Below, in pieces: positions 32,096 through 44,900 of a stretch of 64,000 nt of DNA. Each line of letters opens with the position of its first letter. Position 1 is the first letter of the stretch. A program made the position numbers and the translations under genes. Below the pieces are notes generated by a model. That model was given only the letters and a program-made list of their open reading frames with translations, made no database searches and was not told where the DNA came from. Origin of the DNA: Erodium maritimum (taxonomy: Eukaryota > Streptophyta > Magnoliopsida > Geraniales > Geraniaceae); assembly GCA_963921825.1 (NCBI GenBank), contig OY997594.1:35322956-35386955 (forward strand). Direction: 5' to 3'.

Positions 32096-35000
32096 ATGGG
32101 TACCGGAATTTCCAAATCTATCTTTACGTGAATTGATGTTTTCTCCGTTGATTTAGATTTTGTTGAGTTTCTACATTTTCATTTTTGGTTTTTGATCGAT
32201 CTCAGCTGGTGAGAACCCTTTCAATAACATTCTGAGGACTCTGGAGAAGCCTGGAGGAGCTGAATTCGGAAAGTATTATAGCTTGCCTGCTCTCAATGAT
32301 CCCAGAATCGGTACCGTATTGTAGCATTTTCTTTTGTTTCCTTTTAACCTTTCTGTTTGGTTGTCTGGAACGTGACAAGTTCGGCCTCTGTGCTCTTATG
32401 CTGTTTTTTTTTTTTTGCGCTAAAGTGGGAATATACCTGATAAAGTGTTGTACTGGACAAAAGAATGAAGCTCAATGAGTAAAATAATCGATTCATTTAG
32501 ACATATTCTTGGCATCCAAACAGCACATTATTGATTTGGTCATCTATTGAATTGATTCGATGTGGTGCCTGTGCATGTATTTCAGATAAGCTGCCTTACT
32601 CTATCAGGATCCTACTTGAATCAGCTATTCGTAACTGTGATGAGTTCCAAGTTAAGGCCAAGGATGTTGAGAAGATCATTGACTGGGAAAACACCTCCCC
32701 TAAGATGGTTGAAATACCTTTCAAACCAGCCAGAGTACTTCTTCAGGTGAAGTCTGTTTAGTTTTCAAGCTGGGAGGGCAATGAGAACCTGTATGGTGGT
32801 GTTCTTACATTTACAATGTTGTTATTCCACTCCAGGATTTTACCGGGGTACCAGCTGTTGTTGATCTTGCTGGCATGCGTGATGCCATGAATCAACTTGG
32901 TGGTGATTCTAATAAAATTAACCCATTGGCAAGTACAGTTGAAATAGTTTGACGTGTAACATTTTGTTGTTTTAACTATTTCTTGCGCACTCTAGGAAAC
33001 TCTATTCCATAGAGAGATGTATCTTCACATTGCAAATTTTCATGTATGAATTAGGTTCCAGTTGATCTTGTTATTGATCACTCAGTTCAAGTCGATGTGG
33101 CGAGGTCAGAAAATGCTGTGCAGGCAAACATGGAATTTGAGTTCAAAAGAAACAAAGAAAGATTTGCTTTTCTCAAATGGGGGTCAAATGCATTTAACAA
33201 CATGCTTGTTGTTCCTCCTGGATCTGGAATAGTCCACCAGGTCAATCAACAGCTTTTGTTCTTCTAGCTAGCCATTCACTTCAGTAGATACAAGTGTTCA
33301 GTTGTAAATTGAACTTGGTTATTTGTGAAGCTGTATTTTCTTTGCTTTTACCGCAATTTATGCTTTCTTGCATCTGAGTATTGAGAAGTTTTATAATGTG
33401 ATCTCCAGGTCAATCTAGAATACCTGAGCCGAGTTGTGCTCAACACTAATGGCATGATTTACCCTGATAGTGTTGTTGGAACTGATTCACACACAACTAT
33501 GATAGATGGATTGGGTGTTGCTGGCTGGGGAGTAGGCGGAATAGAAGCAGAAGCTGCTATGCTTGGCCAGGTAATTGTTTGGCTGTCAAACTCTGTATTT
33601 ACTTCTTCGAACTAGATAATGGTATTTTAGGATAATTCTCTGCTGGAAATAGAAGCGTGAAAATGAGTGAATACAAATTGTATATATCTACCTATCTGTA
33701 TTGTCATTTAGTGATAATACAATACTCACTCTTTCTTACTTCGAATGCAGCCAATGAGCATGGTCTTACCTGGTGTGGTTGGCTTTAAATTATTGGGTAA
33801 ACTCAGAGATGGTGTGACAGCAACTGATTTGGTTTTGACAGTAACTCAAATGCTGAGAAGCCATGGTGTTGTTGGCAAGTTTGTGGAATTTTATGGTAAA
33901 TTTTATCCAACCTTTGTTGTAGGATTCTTATTAGTGACTAATATATTCAGCATGACTTGTTGATTTATCTTACTTGTATATAAATGTTGACGCTACATTT
34001 CTATGCAGGGGAAGGCATGAGTGAACTTTCATTGGCAGATCGTGCCACTATTGCCAACATGTCTCCAGAGTATGGTGCAACTATGGGATTCTTCCCTGTG
34101 GATCACGTCACTTTGCAATATCTAACACTTACAGGAAGGAGTGATGACACTGTGAGGGACCTTTAAGATATTTTCCTTTATTTTAGCCATTCCAATCCAT
34201 TGTTATTACTGACCTGCATATATCCATGTAGATTACCATGATAGAATCATACTTACGAGCTAATAAAATGTTTGTGGACTACAATGAGGTAATTCATGAA
34301 TTCCCTATTGATTGTTTTTCAACAATAAGTTCTCATTGTGATTTGGCAGACTGATTAACTTTTACCTAAGCAGCCCCAGATTGAGAAAGTGTACTCTTCC
34401 TCTCTGGAACTAAATCTCGAGGATGTGGAGCCCTGTATGTCGGGGCCAAAGAGGTACATTTACTAGATATGTTCTGGTTCCTGTGTGAATGCTTGAAGTT
34501 CAATTTGGGCAGTTCAAATGTTTCATGTTGGGCCTCTTACAATAACATCCCGTGCAGGCCACATGATAGAGTTCCTTTGAAACAAATGAAGGCAGATTGG
34601 CATGCTTGTTTAGACAACAAAGTTGGGTTTAAGGTAATAATCTTTGCCAACTTGTAAAAGCTGGAGCCCATAATTCCAATAGAGTATTGCTTTCAGTTTA
34701 GTTTGGTCGTTTGAGAACGGCTGTCATTATGGTTCCTTACTATTTGTTTGTGTATTTTAATTCCGTGATAATGCAGGGTTTCGCTGTACCAAAGGAATCT
34801 CAGGCCAAAGCTGCAGATTTTACTTTTAATGGGGTCCCAACCCAGCTTAGGCATGGAGATGTTGTTATAGCTGCTATCACTAGTTGCACAAATACTTCGA
34901 ATCCCAGTGTAATGCTTGGGGCTGCTTTGGTTGCAAAGAAAGCTTGTGATTTAGGATTGGAGGTTTGTCTCTTCTTTTAGTTTTAATTTCCTGGCAACTG

Positions 35001-38000
35001 ATATCAGTGAGAATAGATAATAAATGTACAATATTGTTAGCAACATGAAGTCTACAGTCACTAGATGTGTAATTATGTTAAAGCTATATTTTGAAGAAGA
35101 AAAAAACCTACAGCCATTTAATTGTTCTGAGCTGCTGGTGAGGTGATATTTGCTTGTATAAAGCATAGCTCTAGAGAATGCATGCAAAAGCTTTGAAGTA
35201 GGGTTGGGTAGTAGTCAAGTGGGCACTCACCTCTTAATAGACCAGATGTTCACATCCTCTAGTGGATACCTGCTTGAGGGACAGGTGGGAATATTATTTA
35301 TTTTGTGGAGGGCATCCTTTGGTTGCAGTTTCATGGTAAAAATGATCGTTCTCATGTCTTTTCATAAACCAATCATTTTTAAACAGAAAAATATAAAGCT
35401 ACTGTTTCATTTTACAGCATTGTCATGACATTATATTGTATGGAGCTTCAAATTGAAGCTTGTAAGACAAATCTTTGAGCAGGATGGTTATGACAGATCA
35501 AACTCTATGAACATTTGATTTTATCCATTTCATCTTATAGATTGATACTTACAGTTTGCAATTCATCTTAGGTGAAGCCATGGATCAAGACAAGTCTTGC
35601 TCCTGGTTCTGGGGTTGTAACCAAATACTTGCAAAAGAGGTACTCACCCAGAACTTACAATTTTAGTTCTTGTTTATGTAATATTCATTCTTTTCAGTTA
35701 TAAATTGAAAAGCCATGTGTTTCTTATGCAGTGGATTGCAGACGTATTTGAATCAGCTAGGGTTTAATATTGTTGGGTATGGTTGCACCACATGCATTGG
35801 TAATTCAGGAGATATTGATGAAGCTGTGGCATCAGCTATCACTGAAAGTGGTTAGTTTCTTCTTATGGTTTGGATATTCTTTTCATTAGAAATTTCATTG
35901 CGACATTTTTTCTTCTGCAAACATCTCCAGATATAGTGGCTGCAGCTGTATTATCTGGGAACAGGAATTTTGAGGGTCGTGTGCATCCTTTGACCAGGGC
36001 TAATTATCTTGCCTCTCCTCCCCTTGTGGTTGCCTATGCTCTTGCTGGCACGGTACACAATTTCAAAATCTGTACTACCAGTGCATTTGTCATAATGCAC
36101 TCGAAATGATACATATGCATATACTGACTGTACTACACTGAGTAGCATGTCACTGTGTTTCTGTTAAGCAAATTTTGTTAACTGTTCATGTCATTATGGG
36201 ATGATCATACAGGTGAACATCGATTTTGAAACAGAACCCATTGGGTTGGGACAAGGTGGTAAGGAGATATTCTTTAGAGACATTTGGCCATCAAATGAAG
36301 AAGTAGCAAATGTAAACCACCCAACTTTTGCTTAAGTGTGACTTTTAAGCTATCAGAAGATTAAATAATCTTATTGATACTTCTTTCTCAAACTGTTGAT
36401 AGGCCGTGCAATCAAGTGTGCTGCCTGATATGTTCAAGGCTACATATGAAGCAATCACCAAAGGAAATCCCATGTGGAATGAATTAACTGTATCTTCTAC
36501 TACTCTCTATTCCTGGGACACCGCATCGACTTATATACATGAACCACCTTACTTTAAAAGCATGAGCATGTCTCCTCCAGGCGCACATGGAGTGAAGGAT
36601 GCTTACTGCCTACTAAACTTTGGAGACAGTATCACGACCGATCACATATCACCAGCAGGTAGCATCCACAAAGACAGTCCTGCTGCCAAATACCTTATAG
36701 AACGTGGGGTTGATAGAAGAGACTTCAATTCTTATGGAAGTCGCCGTGGTAATGATGAGGTGATGGCAAGAGGTACCTTTGCCAATATTCGCATAGTCAA
36801 CAAACTATTGAAAGGAGTGGTTGGGCCTAAAACAATTCATATTCCCAGTGGAGAGAAACTTTCTGTGTTTGATGCTGCCATGGTAATTTCTTCTAAGCTC
36901 ACTGTTCCTCCACATGCTATATATGCCATACAATATTTCTTTTGAGCAATTAACCATTTGCGATTTCTACGCGATCGAATAAAACTGCATATGATACTTC
37001 TCCTTTAGACTTGACTAAATTTCATTTAATTCACAGTAGCACTGCCATAATAACAAATGCATGAAGATATTTTAAGATTTTATAAATGTGAAGCCGTGGC
37101 AGATCTAAGTTACCATTAAAAAGTGTCCTTTCACTGAACTTCACATTAATTTGCATACTAGATGCACTAGCAGATCCAACATATCTAGCCAATGTCACAT
37201 AGATTATTTTATCTGATGTCCTGGTTTTAGAGAGATGTAACTTAGAGGGTGGACATAATGGTTTCAAAGTTATCGTTCTAGGGTTTAGCCCTCCCCAGAT
37301 ACCACAACGGCAAGAGTTTTGTGCACTGAGCACTTTTATTTGTTTATTGTGGTTTTCAGTTTAAAAAATGTGTTTCAAATTGTAACATCTTTCCCCTTAA
37401 GAGATTTACCAGGCATTAGGTCTTGCCAGAATTGAAACTATGTTCTCTCTCTATCTATAAATGCTGCATTAATTTTTTTCCAGAGGTACAAAGGCGAAGG
37501 GCATGATACCATTATTTTGGCTGGTGCTGAGTATGGGAGTGGAAGCTCTCGTGATTGGGCCGCAAAGGGTCCCAAGCTATTGGTACTGACTTTTTATGGG
37601 ATCTTAGTTTATTTATGTTTCCATGTAAGCTATATATATATTTGTTATCGTAAGCAAATTGTAATTGGGCTCAGGGTGTGAAAGCTGTCATAGCGAAGAG
37701 CTTTGAGCGAATCCACCGCAGTAACCTGGTAGGCATGGGTATTATTCCACTGTGTTTCAAGGCAGGGGAGGATGCTGAGACTCTTGGACTGACTGGCCAT
37801 GAACGTATCAGCATCGACCTTCCAAGCAATGTGAGTGAAATAAGACCTGGTCAAGATGTTACTGTGGCAACAGACAGTGGCAAGACATTCACATGTACAG
37901 TACGTTTCGATACAGAGGTAAAGCAACTATTTTAGTTGTCCATGTATCAATTTTCAAACTAACTTGGGAGAGCCATATTGAACTAAGCAAGCTCTGCATG

Positions 38001-38082
38001 AATGCAGGTGGAATTGGCTTATTTTGACCATGGAGGCATTCTGCAATATGTCATCAGAAACTTGATCAATGCGAAGCATTGA
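32096..38082 (+). CDS. ACO: aconitate hydratase, cytosolic type, 20 coding exons
   Basis: It isomerises citrate to isocitrate via cis-aconitate with a 4Fe-4S cluster. Coding exons: 32096-32099, 32206-32310, 32586-32746, 32836-32928, 33055-33240, 33409-33570, 33751-33895, 34009-34151, 34232-34288, 34374-34453, 34558-34633, 34777-34962, 35572-35639, 35732-35850, 35931-36052, 36213-36311, 36403-36882, 37484-37582, 37675-37917, 38008-38082. They sum to 2703 nt, 900 residues, all phases consistent. Cluster cysteines are Cys441 (SCTNTSNP) and Cys507/Cys510 ([12 protein letters not shown]). Other family boxes are [12 protein letters not shown] (about 208), [13 protein letters not shown] (676-688), [10 protein letters not shown] (about 712) and [14 protein letters not shown] (about 778). 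The protein begins MAGENPF with no transit peptide, and the length matches plant aconitase/IRP1-type proteins of about 900 residues. Exon 1 contributes only ATGG. Intron 4 has a GC donor. Exon borders were set by hand from splice sites and family alignment; the gene looks intact. Confidence 0.96.
32929..33054 (+). other. ACO: GC-AG intron 4 of aconitase
   Basis: The exon ends CCATTG and the intron starts GCAAGTACAG, ending TTAG before GTTCCAGTTGATC. A GT donor that keeps the conserved INPL/VPVDL junction is not available nearby. All other introns here are GT-AG. Confidence 0.85.
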
Positions 38083-38230
38083 TCATTACAGGACAGATTT
38101 TCTAGATTATTTCCCATCCTTTTTCTTTTCGTCTAATAATCACATGTATTGAGGAACATGAGATGTTGCATTGATTCTCTAAGGCGGGGCTAACTTCCAT
38201 CGGATGAGACGAATAAAAGAGTGGGACAGC
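38083..38230 (+). terminator. ACO: aconitase 3' UTR with AATAAA
   Basis: AATAAA at 38212-38217, 130 nt after the stop codon, is a good polyadenylation signal. The preceding 3' UTR is T-rich (about 38125-38145). Confidence 0.6.
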
Positions 38231-38493
38231 TAAGATGGAAAAACTTGATTGATTTTCAAGGCTGTGTTTATTGTAAGTATCTTCACAAGTTTCAGTACAC
38301 TTTCATCAACTTGGAATTTGTTATGCTCTCATGTTTGATCTACATGCAACTATATCCATTGACCACTCTACCCTCTAAATTTGTGCTGTGGAGTATACCA
38401 AAAGATTCTTCTTCAGTATGAATTAAAACAGTTCATAAATTTTGAATTTAGCAGGTGGAACCTCAGTTTCTTCAGTCCATTGATCTGTTCTTG
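38231..38493. other. downstream spacer
   Basis: No coding signal. It ends at a 22-bp word that recurs at 40524-40545. Confidence 0.4.
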
Positions 38494-38525
38494 CAGCTCA
38501 TTCAGCAAGTTTTTCCACCATAGAC

Positions 38526-40010
38526 TTTTTTTTCGGAAAGCTACCATTGAATTAAAGTCAATGGGTTTTAAGAAATAAAATCCAAAGAAAGAGGATATAT
38601 CCCCTCATACAGACAAGAGCACTTTCATTAGAAAGCCCCAAACAAAAACAACCTTGTACTTCAAGGCACCCCAAACACCTCTAATACAAATATACTAAGA
38701 TACAATGATCTAAACCCACAAGAAAAGACAAGTAAATCAACAATTAAGGTCAAGTGCAAGAAAGACCAATACAACCAACCAAACCATACTGATTCCAAAC
38801 ACATCAAGACCTTCCCAAGAAATAAAGCATCAGTTAATACCCAAACCCCTAATTCCTTGTGTCCCAAGCAACCCTTCCAAACTTTAGTAGAGATAAGAAT
38901 CGAGATAATCAATGATCATGCTATTGTAACACCATCTGAAATATGCCTGCACAGCAACTAGAACCTCCAACCACTTCAATCCCAGCAACCATAGAGTCTT
39001 CTCAGGCATGACTTGCGGCCCAAGCAACAGTAGACCCAAAATACAAGTGGCCAAAGGTGTGACATTGCATACTCAGTGGAACAAAAACACAGAAAAACTC
39101 CACTCAGCCCTATTGATGACTACCCTCACTCAAGAAAAAACTGACAAGGGAGGGAAAGAAACCACTCTCAAAAGGAGACTAATCAAAACCACACCCAACC
39201 CCCAAACTGAAACAATAACACAACCTCACTCAGCCTCTCACAACCTTACACACTCCCCCAACCAGACCCAACCTAACCCACAACCCCCAAAATCCCAAAA
39301 CCCAGCCAATTCTTCAGTACAATTCAACTGAGAGTGTCCAAAATCATAGGCTTCCTTCTTATTCTGCAGCACAATAATGGGGAATGTTGCTAGTCAAAGA
39401 AAGAGAAAGCATGATTGTGATTGAATAAAAGCCACTCAATTGCAAATGAGGAGTGTTGAATTCTGAGTAGTGTTTCATGTATAGATGAGAGATTGTTGTT
39501 GAACACCAGATCATTCCTTGCAAGCCAAATCTCCCAAAGAGTGACTGAGAATAAAAGGGGCCACAATTTTCTACTGCTACACAACTGATCCCAGGAGGTT
39601 ATAAATTCAATTATATTGGCTATGATGGACCAAGAAATTCCCCACCAATGTAGTACTCTAGCCCAAACCCTCCAAATTCCGTTGCAGCAAATAAAGAGAT
39701 GATTCAAGTCTTCAAAGCAGATGCCACACAATCTACACCATGAATCATCAATAGGGATGACAATGCCTCTAGCTTCAAGGAAACCTTTAGTAGGTACAGC
39801 ACCTAGACAAGCCAGCCAGGTGAAGGCTGCAATTTTTTGAGGGAGATTTGGAAGCCAAAGATATTTACTCCAATAACAAGAGGTAGTTGAGTGTGTCAAG
39901 TGTGTGTACATTCTACCAACAGTGAAACCTTTTTCCTCCACCTTCCAAAGTAATGTGTCAGAAGAATTGGAATTTAAAGTAATAGTGCCCAAGGCTTCCC
40001 CCAACTCAAC
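38526..40010 (-). pseudogene. 5'-truncated LINE, zf-RVT end, minus strand
   Basis: The minus frame 40004-39390 encodes the zf-RVT region that ends plant L1 ORF2: W..YLWLPNLPQKIAAFTW, then CRLCG and HLFICC zinc ligands, then LWEIWLARNDLVFNN. After its stop, about 860 nt of 3' UTR run to a T run at about 38527-38534 (the poly-A end on the minus strand). The RT part is absent, as in 5'-truncated insertions. The word CAGCTCATTCAGCAAGTTTTTC occurs at 38494-38515 and 40524-40545, bracketing this LINE and the next fragment as a candidate TSD. Confidence 0.75.
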
Positions 40011-40029
40011 AGCCTTCTTCTAAAAGTGA

Positions 40030-40520
40030 ATTGTCAGTCCCCTTCCTTCCAATAATCTGAAACTTTACCCTTCTTATCAGTACACAGGTGGAAAAGTCTT
40101 TGATGCTGTGTTTTTAATGCTGTGTTTTTTACATAGACTTATTATTCCTAAAACCAAGTTGTTTCTGCATAACCAAATTTTCCATAAAGTGAGTGGGCCT
40201 AGTTTCTTCCAACTGGACAAAAATCGAGAAATATCACCAGGAGATTCCCTACCAATCCACAACCATACTCCAAATTTGCCAAGCTTTGTGGCACTTGACG
40301 TACACGTTCAAAATCAGAGGAACAAAAGGCACACCAGATCTAATTCAAAGCTATCCTAACATAAGAAACTTCACAGGAAGAATATCTGAGATCCATAATG
40401 CACAAGACCAAGCGGGTTAGGGATTTCTAGATCCTCAAGTCGACCGAACAATTTACTTACTTTTTTTACCGAACAACCAAATCTTATATCCTCTTTAAAA
40501 TGCATTAGGACTAAAACTGT
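40030..40520 (-). pseudogene. second LINE 3' fragment, minus strand
   Basis: In minus frames, AWQIWSMVVDW and LTLWKIWLCRNNLVLG match the C-terminal zf-RVT/LINE tail. Stops and frame changes are frequent. It directly precedes the larger fragment on the same strand, so it may be its diverged upstream part or a separate copy. Confidence 0.5.
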
Positions 40521-40680
40521 TGACAGCTCATTCAGCAAGTTTTTCTCCAACCTCTAAGGTGTCTTTTGAACTAAAGCCTCCAATGTTTTATCATGAGACA
40601 AGTGAGATAGTCTTTGAAACTTGATCAGACCATAACTCAACGACCTTCCATGCTTTATCATGAGACCAGTGAGATAGTGT

Positions 40681-41640
40681 TTGAAACTTGATCTTCAAAA
40701 GATAAAGAACATTCTCCTACAAATGATAAGGTTGATAGCATTTAGACTGGTGATGATCATCTCATTCCAAGAGACGAGGAAAGGGAGCATTTATTGGTTA
40801 AGGATGTGGAAGTTCATTCTAAGCCAGCTGAGGAACTTATTGAAATTACAACAGTTACTGCTCCAACACCTGTTGTTTGTTGTGATGGAACTGAGGTTAA
40901 TTCTTATAATTCAGTGGCCGAGGATCCAATTACCCCATTTACCTCTCCTTTTAATCCTTCTTAATTAGATCAAAGTAAGTTTGAGCAAGCTATAGTGCAA
41001 GACACTTTTGAGGTTTCAGCTTCTCAGTCATCAGACCAAGTTAATTTAAATAAGATTGCACCAGCCTTGAGCAAGCCAAGAGTTCAGAATTTGGAGGGAA
41101 CTCAAAGCATTCAAAAAATTTCTTCCCAGCTACAACAAACTAATCAGCTTAACAACTCTGCAAAGTCATCTCTGATTAGTGAAATTAAGGCTTTTGAAGC
41201 TGATTTGTCCACTAATTTGCTGAGTCTACTAGCTAATACACAACTAATCACATCCACACTGTTGCAAAGTACAAAAGAAGGTGAGTATTTAATGTTGGGT
41301 TGGGTTCAAGGTGAACAAGTCTTGGAAAATGAATTTTCTGAAGCTGTCAAAGAAAAGGATGAAGAGACTATAACTACTCAGTACCTCTCAAGGGGACCAT
41401 AAGGCTTAGATTTAATTCTAAGTAGAGAGGATTTACAAGTTGTACATTCTCTCCCTCCAACATCCTCTTTGCCTCCTCACTTTTTACACAAGCAAATATC
41501 TGAAGTGGTAGATTTTATGGGCCTGAATACTGACTCAGCAAAACAGTTACTCCTAGTCATCCCTAAGGCCAAGAAGAAGAAGAAATTATCCAAAGGTAAT
41601 CACATTCACTCATATTAGACTAGATCAAAACTCAAGTAAG
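40681..41640 (+). pseudogene. LINE ORF1 C-terminal remnant
   Basis: A frame with two stops reads acidic, Ser/Gln-rich sequence such as QVNLNKIAPALSKPRVQNLE and, at its end, LVIPKAKKKKKLSKG, a basic patch like that before the stop of plant LINE ORF1. It precedes ORF2. No RRM or zinc knuckle is visible, so the domain part is lost or upstream. Confidence 0.5.
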
Positions 41641-41937
41641 ACAAGAAGGGAGCCTCTAGCTTAGAATCTGGTAAGAAATTACTCCCTTAGTTTATGAATG
41701 AAGCATAAGAAGCTAAGAGAGCTTGGGGATTTGACAAGGTTATTGGACTAAAAGCAAGAGTTTCAGAAGATTTATTGATACAACATCTTACCTCTCTAGA
41801 AGATCATCAGAATACCAATGTGGATTTAGAGGGAGAATCTGAAGATGACTTTGTGGATTTAGACAAAGACTCAGACATTGAACCTCTGGTGAGCAACAAC
41901 CTCACCAATATTCTATCCTCCAACTGATACAATGAAA

Positions 41938-44900
41938 ATCCTCTCATGGAATGTGAGAGGTATCTCCTCAAGTCAAAAGAGGAGAAGTCTTGGTAACTTG
42001 ATTCACAAGCAATGGTCTGGATACATTCTTCTGTAGGAAACAAAGTTAGATCTATTCCCTCCTTATTTCCTAAGAAACTGTGGTTTATCAGTAGGATGGG
42101 AACACTCATTTATCATCACGACCCAAATCCGGTTTTGACCGAACTCGAGACGTGAATTTAAAACAATAAATAAAAGCGGTAAAATACAATAGGTAATTCT
42201 CGAAAAGTGATAATAAATCAATCGTAAGAGTCAACAACTCATAAAACCGATACACAAAGTTTAGTTCAAAAACAACTGCACGTCTCTAGACCTAATAGCC
42301 TAGAACCCTCGCCAGCTCCCAAGCTCAGTTGTGTCCTGCTAGCAAAAATCCCGCTCAACACCTGAAAATCAACGATGTAAGGGGTGAGCTTTCGCCCAGT
42401 AGAGGAAGTAGTAAAGGTAATGAACATTGGCTCACCACCACGAGTAACCGTCCAATTAGGGCATAATAGTACAACACAACTAACGGCTAAAACGGGGTTC
42501 ACAGCCAAACGTATAACACACTCATACTATCGCTTTTCACACAACAAAACGTTAACCAAACAACACACGTATCACCCATGACGCATCCAGCACACGTCCC
42601 GTACCGTAGTCCTCGTACCACAACATACTATATCGGAAAGTCATTGTACCATCTCAGACGGCCCCTCGGTCCAGAGGAAACACATGCGTCGAGCGACCGG
42701 AAACGTTCCGTAGGAACGCATCTCATCGGAGGGCCCGGAAATGTCCTCAATGGACCATAGATCATCGGGCTAGAACACAACCCGTAGGTCCAACCACGAC
42801 CCGTAGGTCTAATCACGAACTTAGTACAACCATTTCCAACTTCTCCGGCTATCATAGCCCAATCCATTTATGTCGTACCGGATCACGAAGCCTCGGTCCC
42901 GACACCTTCCCGTCACGTAGAATCGGGGTAACATCCCAGACCGGAAATCCCTCAGTCGGATGTCTTTCTATCACGTAGAATCAGGGCCTCACACAGACTT
43001 GACCGACACTTACCTCGGTCGTACACCTCCCCGTCACGGAGAATCGGGGTATCCAATACGCCATCCTTGGCCTCGGTACACTACACCGGAACTATCCCTC
43101 GGTGTAAGTACCACTCCAGTTACGACTTTTCTTAGAACACACAAAGAGGATATAACACACAACACAAAGCCAAGATCGGTCTCGGTATATCAACCGGACT
43201 AACACAACATAGCACACAGCCGGTCTATCACTCACCCGGTCATATCACAACCAAGAGTTCACATTACAACAAACACGGCACACTTGCCCACACACAATCA
43301 CAATCATGCAACACCGAGTATAATCTTATTAGCTCTTAAACACATTCATAACCGTCACGCACTTACCATCGCTTACCGACACCACGCTCAACGAGGTAAC
43401 CCTATCGGCTTAACCAGTATCCAATTCCCAACCTTCGCACCGTTCAACATATCAGATAACAGGAATTAACCACTCAAGACGTCAACAAGTATCACTAGTT
43501 CAATTCTATTAGTTTCCATGTTCGTTATTTATTATCCATTCAAACAACACATAGCACCAAGAAAATACATACAGCAAACAACCCTACGGGCGCGACATGG
43601 CCCGATTCTACAAGCACGACAATTCCCAAGACAAAAATCGTAAATGTTCACAGTTTATACGTCTACGCTAGTTGTCCGCATCCTACATGCCAAACTATGA
43701 TCTTTCCAGTTTTATTATTTCCTAGCATGCATACTAGTAACCTTCCGTAATTAAACCGGTATTCGCTACTTTCCCTACCTCAAGACGGTCACAACAGCTG
43801 TGTCTCCTAGCTGCTGACGTCCGGCCTATCTCCGGTCTTCTCAGGTGAAGTCCAAGCCTGATTTTAACAGATCAACTTACAATCAGATCAGGTACGGTAT
43901 AGAATAAATTCAACACGTTGCTTTTTAAACTCGAACGGTTCAAAAGCGGGATTAAACGACGAATCGGGTTCGAGCACCCGAACCCTGATCACAGAACCCG
44001 GTGCACGTTTCCCAATGTACGGTTCCCAATGCATGGATCCCGAGGCATGGTTTTCGAGGTGTGGGTTCCGAGGCACGAATCCCGAGGAATGGGTTTCGAG
44101 GCACGGTTCCCGATGTACCCAATTCAGCAGTTCCGTTTTTAATCTCGTTCTAAGTCCGATTTAACCGTTCCCCGTTCAGCAGATTCGTTTCCAGTCCAAA
44201 ATCGTTCCAAAATGTTCAAAAACCGATTTAATTTAACACTGCTCCTCTATAATTTAAAACCTTTTTAATTCAACACTGATCTTCGTTTTAAAAAACGTTT
44301 CCTTTAATTTCTTTAGTTAAATTGTTTCAATAATCCAGATCCAAAAATAGACTTTGTTTCCATAAAACTCAACTCCAGAATCGCACGGGGAAAAACAAAT
44401 GGGAGAGGAAAAGAGGGTCGGTCAAATTCCGACCGACCACGCCGAAGACGTCGCCGGCCGAGCCTCACCGTAGGGACAAGGAAAACGGTCGCGGAAGGGA
44501 TGGGCGGCCTCGTCTCAGATCTGAGCCGTACGGCGAGGATCTCGACGGATTCGCGACGCCCCTGGCTCCGTAGATCTTTCCGGCGACGGGGCGACGCCGG
44601 CGCGCTTGATTCCGGAGCAGTACAAGGACGGAGAGGGTAGTGGCCGGAATCGAACCCGGGAGGTGGCGGGGAGCTCGGCCACGCTCAGGGAAGACGAAGT
44701 GAAGGAGAAGGCGAAGGAGGGTGAAGGTTGCGTCTGAACGGAGAAGATGAGGGGGGAGATAGGGTCAACGAAGAGGAGAGGGAGACGGGGTCGGAGATGG
44801 GGTGGGCGGCGGCGACGGGTTAGACGGAAAGGGGAGAGGGGGAGGTTTATGGGGAGAGGACGGCGTCGCGAAGAACAAACATCAGAACAACTGAGGATTC

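Noticed and set aside
39008..39331. 107-codon plus-strand frame
   Set aside because: It is antisense to the 3' UTR of a minus-strand LINE and is Thr/Pro/Gln low complexity.
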